Shown piece after piece: positions 25,803 to 30,711 of a DNA stretch of 30,711 nt. A model generated the notes under the pieces. It saw nothing but the letters and a program-made list of their open reading frames with translations. It searched no databases and was not told the origin of the DNA. The position numbers and the translations under genes are program-made. Within the stretch, counting starts at the first letter, position 1. Each line of letters begins with the position of its first letter. Source of the stretch: Myxococcales bacterium (GTDB lineage: Bacteria > Myxococcota > Polyangia > Polyangiales > Polyangiaceae). The stretch spans positions 1-30,711 of the forward strand of contig PLXW01000013.1 in assembly GCA_003151595.1 (NCBI GenBank), given 5' to 3'.

Positions 25803-27038
25803 ATGAACGTCGTCGTCGCGCCGCGCGCAGCGTTTGAGCATCGCGACTTCCGCTTCTACCTGTCGGCGCGTTTTCTTTCGAACGTCGGGACGCAGATCAT
25901 GAGCGTCGCGGTGGCCTGGCAGGTTTACGCGATCACGCATCGCGCGATCGATCTCGGGTACGTCGGGCTCGCGCAGTTCGTTCCGGCGTTCGGGTTTTCG
26001 ACGGCGGCCGGGCAGCTGGCCGATCGGGTCGATCGGGCGCGCATCCTGGCGACGTGCAGTCTAGTGCTGGCAGGGTGCGCGCTGGCGCTGTTCGCGATCT
26101 CGCGGGAGGCGACGCACACGGTGTTTCCGATCTACGTGGTGCTCTTCTTCGTGGGGGTCGCGCGAAGCTTCAGCGGTCCTGCGGGGCAGTCGTTGCTTCC
26201 GAGTTTGGTACCGCAGGCGCACTTTCCGAACGCCGTCGCGTGGGGATCGACGGTGTGGCAAGTGTCGACGATCGTCGGGCCGTCGCTCGGCGGGGTTCTA
26301 TATGGCGCGGGGCCGACGTGGGTGTACGGGGTGTGTGCGAGCTTGCTGGTGACGGCTTCGATGCTGGTGTTCGCGATTCCGAAGCACGCGATCGCGCGGC
26401 AGTCGGACGAAGGGGAGAAAGAGAGCGTCTCGTGGGAGACGGTGCTCGCCGGGTTTCGGTACGTGAGAGATCACCGGGTGATCCTCGGCTCGGTGTCGCT
26501 CGATCTGTTTGCGGTGCTGCTGGGCGGCGCGACGGCGCTCTTGCCGATCTACGCGAGCGACTATCTTCATGTCGGGCCGACGGGGCTGGGGGTGTTGCGA
26601 AGCGCGCCGGCGGTGGGGGCGGCGGCGATGGCGATCGCGCTGGCATATCGGCCGCTCGCGAGGCGCGCGGGGGTGACGATGCTGACGAGCGTGGCGATCT
26701 TCGGGGTGGCGACGATCGTGTTCGGGTTGTCGCGGAGCTTCGGGGTATCGCTGGTCGCGCTGGCGGTGCTGGGCGCGTCGGACATGGTGAGCGTGATGGT
26801 GCGCTCGACGGTGGTGCAGCTTCGAACGCCGCCGGAGATGCGCGGACGGGTGAGCGCGGTGAACACGATGTTCATCGTGGCGTCGAACGAGCTCGGCGAG
26901 TTCGAGTCGGGGATCACGGCGGCGTGGTTCGGACCGGTGGCAGCGGTGGTGATCGGGGGAGTGGGGAGCGTCGTCGTGGTGGCGCTCTATGCGCTCTTCT
27001 TTCCGGAGCTGCGGAAGATCGACCGGCTCGACGATTAG
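25803..27038 (+). CDS. MFS transporter (EntS/MFS_3-like exporter)
   Basis: The product has 411 residues and 11-12 hydrophobic segments. It begins FEHRDFRFYLSARFLSNVGTQIMSVAVAWQVY, typical of the MFS_3/EntS group, with GQLADRVDRARIL as the loop 2-3 motif and RGRVSAVNTMFI in the C-terminal half. Members export siderophores or drugs by proton antiport, but the substrate here is unknown. It begins 22 bases after the kinase stop, so it may be co-transcribed. It ends before a large hairpin at 27091. Confidence 0.88.
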   Translation: MNVVVAPRAAFEHRDFRFYLSARFLSNVGTQIMSVAVAWQVYAITHRAIDLGYVGLAQFVPAFGFSTAAGQLADRVDRARILATCSLVLAGCALALFAISREATHTVFPIYVVLFFVGVARSFSGPAGQSLLPSLVPQAHFPNAVAWGSTVWQVSTIVGPSLGGVLYGAGPTWVYGVCASLLVTASMLVFAIPKHAIARQSDEGEKESVSWETVLAGFRYVRDHRVILGSVSLDLFAVLLGGATALLPIYASDYLHVGPTGLGVLRSAPAVGAAAMAIALAYRPLARRAGVTMLTSVAIFGVATIVFGLSRSFGVSLVALAVLGASDMVSVMVRSTVVQLRTPPEMRGRVSAVNTMFIVASNELGEFESGITAAWFGPVAAVVIGGVGSVVVVALYALFFPELRKIDRLDD

Positions 27039-27090
27039 CGCGAGCTCGACGATTCGCGCGGAGCAGCGAAGGAGAGACTCCGGGGCGCTC

Positions 27091-27181
27091 GCCCGACGGG
27101 GGTCTCCGTACTCGGAAGGGCGGACATTGCTCCAAGGCGGAGCCGTACCGCCCTTCCTGCGCTCGGAGACCCCCGCCGGGC
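27091..27181. terminator. Large imperfect hairpin, likely bidirectional terminator or palindromic repeat
   Basis: The outer arms, 27091-27108 and 27164-27181, pair over 18 bases with one A/C mismatch. The inner arms GGAAGGGCGG (27114-27123) and CCGCCCTTCC (27148-27157) pair perfectly over 10. A small central hairpin, GCTCC (27129-27133) with GGAGC (27139-27143), caps it. The structure lies between the ends of two convergent genes, and a T-rich CTTGTTTG begins at its right edge. Its size and internal loops exceed a plain terminator; it might be a dispersed palindromic element. Confidence 0.55.
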
Positions 27182-27233
27182 TTGTTTGAGGCGGACGCAT
27201 TGGGGATCTCGCTGGGGCGCGGAGCGTTTCGAG

Positions 27234-28088
27234 CTACCGCGACATCTGCGGCGCGACCGTCGTCGTTCCCGCGGCGTCGACGCAGCACTGCTTCACCTTC
27301 TTGCCGCTCCCGCAGGTGCACGCTTCGTTGCGGCCGACCTTCTTTGGGGGCAGGCGCGCGATGACATCCGGGTCGGGCCACTTCTTTGGGCGGGAGGCGC
27401 GCCCCTTGGCCGCGGCCTCGTTCACGCGGACGAGAAGGCCGTTCACGGTGTCGGCGGTGAACCAGTCGCGCGCTTCGGTCTCGAGCTTGCGCGCGCGGGC
27501 GTAGTAGCGCTCGGTGTGGTGGTTGCGATCGATGTGCGCCACAGGGCGGAAGCCGCGCGGGACCGAGACGAGCGCGTTGCCGCCGAGGAAGCCGTAGGTG
27601 CCGACGTCGCGTGCGGTGCGGAGGTCCCAGTCGATCTGAAACATCGCGCGGCCCAGGATCCACACGCCGACGAACGCGCGCGCTTCGCTGAAGTTGAAGG
27701 GGGCGAGGTAAGCCTCTTCGCCGCTCTGCGGGATTGATTCGGGAACGCCGTAGGGGAGGCCGAAGGGGATGCCGTAGTTTGCTTTGGTGGTGTCGCCGAC
27801 GGACGCGTGAATCAGCTCGTGGAGCATGCTGCCGAGGAGACGCCGGTAGATGCACTCACCGAAGCGAACGGCGACGAGTCGGTACGAGGGGTCGTTTCGC
27901 TTCTGTGCCTCGCGCCAGAGAAGGTCGCCGTGCAGGTCGTAGATGGGGGTGTAGCCCCAACCGCGAAGCGCGTCGTCGCAGTGATAGAGGGCGGCGATTC
28001 CGCGCGTGCGATCGCGCGTATCGAGCGTGGTGCGGCACGCGCACGGGCAGGTGCGGGCCTCCAGCAGCGCATCGGCGATCGTCGGCAC
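27234..28088 (-). CDS. HExxH predicted metallopeptidase-like protein with C-terminal SEC-C motif
   Basis: The product is 284 residues from GTG 28088. Residues 14-18 have CPCAC, a metal-binding-like cluster. His90-Glu-x-x-His94 (LHELIHASVGD) gives the HExxH signature of zinc metallopeptidases. The C-terminus is a SEC-C motif (RNEACTCGSGKKVKQCC, Cys 257, 259, 268, 269), which binds zinc in SecA and many unrelated proteins. The middle (~125-215) has WILGRAMFQIDWDLRTA and RNHHTERYYARARKL, which I do not recognise. No signal peptide is seen. The start is not certain, since no ribosome site is clear. The function is unknown; catalytic activity is unproven. It is divergent from the lipoprotein gene at 28203. 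Confidence 0.8.
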   Translation of the reverse strand: MPTIADALLEARTCPCACRTTLDTRDRTRGIAALYHCDDALRGWGYTPIYDLHGDLLWREAQKRNDPSYRLVAVRFGECIYRRLLGSMLHELIHASVGDTTKANYGIPFGLPYGVPESIPQSGEEAYLAPFNFSEARAFVGVWILGRAMFQIDWDLRTARDVGTYGFLGGNALVSVPRGFRPVAHIDRNHHTERYYARARKLETEARDWFTADTVNGLLVRVNEAAAKGRASRPKKWPDPDVIARLPPKKVGRNEACTCGSGKKVKQCCVDAAGTTTVAPQMSR

Positions 28089-28202
28089 GCGGTCAGGATA
28101 GCTCGTCCCGGGGAGGGCACTTTTCCCGAAACGCAGAGGCTGCTCGCGCGTAACCTCCTCGGCGTGAAACCGCACGGTGTCTTGGTTCGTAGGAGGATGG
28201 GC

Positions 28203-29021
28203 ATGCATCGAATCGGCTTGGCTTCTGGGATGGCGACTGCGCTCTTGGCGACTGCGCTCTTGGCGGCGGCGCTCGTGGCGAGCGGTTGCAAGAAGGACGA
28301 TGCGACGGACGCACCGAAGCCCGCCGCGCCGATCGCCATGTCGGGCGCTGAGGGGAAGGCGATCGACTTCACGATCGACCCCGCGAGCAAGACCACGATC
28401 GACATGCCCGCGCCCAAAGAGCAGATCAAAGGTGACACCACGGCGGCCAAGGGAACGCTCCACGTCGACATCGGCGATCTGTCGAAGACGCGCGGCGACG
28501 TGTTCATCGACTTGAACACGCTGACGACGCACACGTTCGGCGACGCCGACAAAGATTCGACGCAGACCAAGCACGCGCATACGTGGCTTCAGATCGACGA
28601 CATGGTCAAAGAGGCCGACGTGCGCGAGCGCAATCGCTGGGTGCACTTCGCCATTCGCTCGATCGACGGTCTCAGCGCGACGGACATCACGAAGGTCGCG
28701 CCCACGAAGGTCGACGGCGACGACGTGCGTACCGTGACGCTCACGGCCCACGGTGAGGTCGAGGCGCACTCGATCCCGTCGAAGTCGCTCCGCGATGCGC
28801 CGCTCGAAGTGCGCGTTCACGTCCCCGCGGGCTCGCCGCCCGATACGAAGCCGACGAGGCTCGAGGTCGTGAGCAAGGCGCCATTCACGATCGTGCTGGC
28901 CGATCACGACATCAAGCCGCGCGACGCCGAGGGGATCGTGGCGCAGAAGGCCTTCGGTCTCCTGGGTACCAAGGTGGCTGATGTAGCCAATGTGTCCGTG
29001 AATCTCGCCGCGAAACCGTGA
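28203..29021 (+). CDS. YceI-like lipoprotein
   Basis: The product has 272 residues, starting at ATG 28203 with AGGAGG at 28191-28196 six bases upstream. A signal peptide (two ATALL repeats and AAALV) ends in lipobox VASGC, with Cys29 lipidated. The remainder has a beta-rich pattern resembling YceI: KAIDFTIDPASKTTIDM, GTLHVDIGDLSKTRGDVFIDL, HTFGDADKDSTQTKHAHTWLQI and the closing VADVANVSVNLAAKP. YceI proteins are periplasmic lipocalin-like isoprenoid/lipid binders. The match is by pattern and not certain. The gene ends 103 bases before the bufferin-like precursor gene. Confidence 0.7.
   Translation: MHRIGLASGMATALLATALLAAALVASGCKKDDATDAPKPAAPIAMSGAEGKAIDFTIDPASKTTIDMPAPKEQIKGDTTAAKGTLHVDIGDLSKTRGDVFIDLNTLTTHTFGDADKDSTQTKHAHTWLQIDDMVKEADVRERNRWVHFAIRSIDGLSATDITKVAPTKVDGDDVRTVTLTAHGEVEAHSIPSKSLRDAPLEVRVHVPAGSPPDTKPTRLEVVSKAPFTIVLADHDIKPRDAEGIVAQKAFGLLGTKVADVANVSVNLAAKP
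28233..28277 (+). repeat. 15-base tandem repeat in signal-peptide coding sequence
   Basis: Two perfect 15-base copies (GCGACTGCGCTCTTG at 28233-28247 and 28248-28262) are followed by a degenerate third (28263-28277). They encode ATALL-ATALL-AAALV in the hydrophobic core of the lipoprotein signal peptide, so copy-number change would lengthen or shorten that core in steps of five residues. Confidence 0.8.
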
Positions 29022-29047
29022 TGGGCGGCTCGGCTGACCTTTGGTAC

Positions 29048-29071
29048 AACCTTGCTTCTCGTGTTTTTCGT
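29048..29071 (+). promoter_or_regulatory. Candidate ECF-sigma-type promoter before precursor gene
   Basis: AACC (29048-29051) followed 17 bases later by CGT (29069-29071) has the layout of an ECF-sigma -35/-10. The region is T-rich, including CGTGTTTTT-CGTGTTTTC repeats, unlike the rest of the window. The evidence is pattern only; no matching sigma gene is in view. Confidence 0.25.
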
Positions 29072-29124
29072 GTTTTCCACGACGGCGCGTAGCGCGGTCT
29101 AACTCATCTATTAAGGAGTCTCCT

Positions 29125-29532
29125 ATGCGACCGAATCTCTCCGTCACTTCTTTCGCCGGCACCCTCGCTGCGCTCGTCATCGGCTGCGGCGGCGCTCCGG
29201 CGATCCCCGCAACCGCGACCGACGTCGCCCCCGCCTCGGCGACGACGCCGTCGGCCGCTGCGATGCCGGCGGCTCCGTCGGCGACGGACGCAACCTCGGC
29301 TGCGGCCGCGGCTGCACCGGCGGCCCCCGCGGCTCCGTCGACGACCACGACGACGACCACGACGACGGCTCCGGCCGATGCGACGGCTGCGGCGGCCGCT
29401 GCGGCTCCGGCGGCGCCCGACGCGAAGGCGGCGATGGGCAAGAAGAAGGGTGGCAAGCCGGGCGCTGGCAAGGCGGCCGGTCAGGCGAGCTGCGGCGCGG
29501 GCACCTGCTCGGCCGACGCGAAGAAGAAGTGA
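29125..29532 (+). CDS. Bufferin-like RiPP precursor: Ala/Thr-rich lipoprotein with C-terminal CGAGTC motif
   Basis: The product has 135 residues, starting at ATG 29125 with AAGGAG (29113-29118) six bases upstream. Residues 1-20 form a signal peptide ending LVIG-Cys21, a good lipobox. Residues ~25-100 are low complexity: Ala, Pro, Ser and a run of nine Thr (73-81). The last 35 residues are Gly/Lys-rich and contain Cys123-G-A-G-T-Cys128, ending SADAKKK. The CGxGxC spacing is that of bufferin (BufA) and HvfA-type precursors, whose Cys are converted to thiooxazoles by a DUF692 enzyme; such an enzyme is encoded next. The mature peptide may bind copper. The lipobox is the odd feature, since known bufferins use ordinary Sec signals. 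No alternative function is apparent. Confidence 0.82.
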   Translation: MRPNLSVTSFAGTLAALVIGCGGAPAIPATATDVAPASATTPSAAAMPAAPSATDATSAAAAAAPAAPAAPSTTTTTTTTTAPADATAAAAAAAPAAPDAKAAMGKKKGGKPGAGKAAGQASCGAGTCSADAKKK

Positions 29533-29538
29533 TCTCAC

Positions 29539-29589
29539 GACGCGAAGGGGTGCGTGCTCTGGCGCGCCCCTTCGCGTCTTCATTTTGTG
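29539..29589 (+). terminator. Intrinsic terminator between precursor and DUF692 genes
   Basis: Arms 29539-29554 and 29563-29578 form a 16-base stem (one G-U pair) around an 8-base loop, starting 7 bases after the precursor stop. A T-rich run TTCATTTTGTG follows. This is the strongest rho-independent terminator in the window. Partial read-through would yield far more precursor than enzyme mRNA. Confidence 0.85.
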
Positions 29590-29626
29590 TGTCGTCGTTT
29601 CGAAGGACCGCGTTCATGGTGTTCGC

Positions 29627-30490
29627 ATGAGCGCGCAGGTCGGCCTCGGGCTTCGCTGGGAGTTCCTCGAAGAGCTCATCGACCGTCGGCCGGCGGAGAT
29701 CGATTTCATCGAGATCTCGCCCGAGAACTACATGCGCCGCGGTGGGTACTTCCCGAGCGCGCTCGAGGCCGCGGCGTCGGTGTACCCGGCGATCACGCAC
29801 GGGCTGACGATGTCGCTCGGCGGAGTCGATCCGCTCGACGAGGAGTACCTGCGCGAGCTGGCGGCTTTCGTGGGCGAGGTGAAGAGCCCGTGGCACTCGG
29901 ACCATCTCTGCTTCGGGTCGGCGGACGGCGTGGTGCTTCACGATCTGTTGCCCATCGCGTTCACCGACGTGGCCGTCGCGCGCGTGGCCGATCGCATCGC
30001 GCGCGCGAGAGACGCGCTCCGGGTGCCGATGGCAATCGAGAACATCAGCTTCTACCTGCACCCGGGCAAGAAGCAGATGAGCGAGGCCGAGTTCATCGCG
30101 CGCGTGTGCGATCGCGCCGACTGCGGGCTCATGCTCGACGTGAACAACGCCTACGTGAACGCGACGAACTTCGGCTTCGACATCGACGAGTGGATGCGCA
30201 CCGTTCCTCTTCACCGCGTGGTGCAGATGCACGTGGCGGGGCACGAGTGGTTCGACGAAGGCCCGGAAGGGGGAGGGGCCCTCATCATCGACACGCACGG
30301 CGCCGACGTCTCCGATCCGGTGCTCGCGCTCCTCGAGCGCGTGGTCGCGAAGACGGGACCGGTGCCGGTGATCCTCGAGCGCGATCAGGCGATTCCGTCG
30401 CTCGACGGTCTGCTCGCGGAGATCGCGCGCGTGCGGACGGTGGTCGATCGCGGGCTCGCGCGGGCTCCTCGTAGCGGAGTCTTGTTGTAG
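29627..30490 (+). CDS. DUF692 multinuclear non-haem iron oxygenase (MNIO), RiPP-modifying
   Basis: The product has 287 residues, a TIM-barrel enzyme of the MbnB/TglH/BufB family. It shows the family's metal-ligand segments: ITHG (His58), WHSDHLCF (His90), IENISFY (Glu138), LDVNNAYVN (Asp171), MHVAGHEW (His202/His206), DTHG (Asp222/His224) and ILERD (Glu251). The first line reads GLGLRWEF and SPENYMRRGG, as in the family. It should oxidise Cys of the upstream precursor's CGAGTC to thiooxazole-type groups using iron and O2. The MNIO partner protein (DUF2063 BufC, MbnC or TglI) that usually lies next is not seen. ATG 29627 gives the full fold; the ribosome site is poor. The gene ends 10 bases before the next one. 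Confidence 0.93.
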   Translation: MSAQVGLGLRWEFLEELIDRRPAEIDFIEISPENYMRRGGYFPSALEAAASVYPAITHGLTMSLGGVDPLDEEYLRELAAFVGEVKSPWHSDHLCFGSADGVVLHDLLPIAFTDVAVARVADRIARARDALRVPMAIENISFYLHPGKKQMSEAEFIARVCDRADCGLMLDVNNAYVNATNFGFDIDEWMRTVPLHRVVQMHVAGHEWFDEGPEGGGALIIDTHGADVSDPVLALLERVVAKTGPVPVILERDQAIPSLDGLLAEIARVRTVVDRGLARAPRSGVLL

Positions 30491-30500
30491 GGTGCTCGCC

Positions 30501-30711
30501 ATGCGACGCGCCCCTCTCGCTTCTCTGGTCCTGCCGTTCGCGATCGTGGTGTGCGCGCGGTCCGCTCACGCGCAACCCGCGCCCCTTCCGACGCTCCCTC
30601 CGCCCGCGCCGGCGGCGGCGCCGTCGACCCTGAACCCGACCCCGACCGCGACCCCGACCGCGACCCCGAACGCGACCCCGACCCCGACCCCGAACGCGAA
30701 CGCGAACGCGA
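30501..30711 (+). CDS. Secreted Pro/Thr/Asn-repeat protein, truncated by window end
   Basis: Only the first 70 residues are in view. MRRAPLASLVLPFAIVVCARSAHA is a clear Sec signal peptide with cleavage before QPAP. A Pro/Ala stretch follows, then a repetitive NPTPTATPTATPNATPTP tract running out of the window. It begins 10 bases after the DUF692 gene, so it is probably co-transcribed. It does not look like DUF2063 or DoxX in the visible part; the domain, if any, lies beyond the repeat. The function is unknown. Confidence 0.7.
   Translation, partial: MRRAPLASLVLPFAIVVCARSAHAQPAPLPTLPPPAPAAAPSTLNPTPTATPTATPNATPTPTPNANANA
30632..30711 (+). repeat. Hexanucleotide tandem repeat GA(C/A)C(C/G)C
   Basis: About 13 six-base units run to the window end, coding for alternating Asn/Thr with Pro/Ala. 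In-frame copy-number variation is likely. It may continue beyond the window. Confidence 0.85.

Noticed and set aside
28089..29471. Upstream continuation of the SEC-C protein frame on the minus strand
   Set aside because: It lies opposite the YceI-like lipoprotein and RiPP precursor genes, both with signal peptides and ribosome sites; the extension is low-complexity antisense sequence.
30632..30711. Short repeats at the window end as a CRISPR array
   Set aside because: Units are six bases, contiguous, in frame with a coding sequence, and have no spacers.

Overview
The window is GC-rich, densely coded DNA of a type typical of myxobacteria (Myxococcota, formerly Deltaproteobacteria). The clues are a transmembrane Ser/Thr kinase ending in what looks like an AgmX/PglI-type C-terminal domain, an NtrC-type regulator paired with a globin-coupled sensor kinase, many receiver and CBS proteins, and pervasive G/C third codon positions. 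This is an inference from style; no rRNA or tRNA gene is present to place it. About 31 genes are supported, and no gene-free gap exceeds 300 bases.

Bases 1-7000 look like a stress, dormancy or low-energy block: the end of an MgtA-type Mg2+ P-type ATPase, an OmpA-like lipoprotein, two UspA proteins, two CBS-pair proteins (one with a Cys-rich head), a hemerythrin, a NadR-like AAA ATPase, a glycine-zipper protein, and a fused APH-like/P-loop kinase. Three of these (hemerythrin, CBS, AAA) are joined by 4-base stop/start overlaps. The mixture recalls the contents of hypoxia/dormancy regulons in other bacteria.

Bases 6986-15717 (minus strand) are one compact cbb3 oxidase operon, transcribed ccoI-ccoS-ccoNO-ccoQ-ccoP-ccoG-safE, then a second Cys-rich CBS protein and a stand-alone receiver. 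CcoN and CcoO are a single polypeptide, CcoP has only one haem c site, and no ccoH is found. A PAS/PAS hybrid histidine kinase is divergent from ccoI. Beyond it (17826-20881, minus) lie a globin-coupled sensor histidine kinase and a sigma54-dependent NtrC-type regulator. The stretch from 2 to 21 kb therefore reads as a microaerobic/O2-sensing island.

Bases 20985-28088 are mixed: a fatty-acid desaturase, a single-domain receiver, a YnfA-like membrane protein, a disordered protein with two EVDxxWL motifs, an NlpC/P60 lipoprotein, the Ser/Thr kinase, an MFS exporter, a large imperfect hairpin, and an HExxH + SEC-C protein.

Bases 29125-30490 hold the most exciting locus: a small Ala/Thr-rich lipoprotein ending in a C-terminal CGAGTC motif, followed by a strong intrinsic terminator and a DUF692 (MNIO) enzyme. 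This is the signature of a bufferin-like RiPP, a post-translationally modified and possibly copper-binding peptide. Here the precursor appears to be a lipoprotein and no usual partner protein (DUF2063) is visible. The next gene, a secreted Pro/Thr/Asn-repeat protein cut by the window end, starts 10 bases later.
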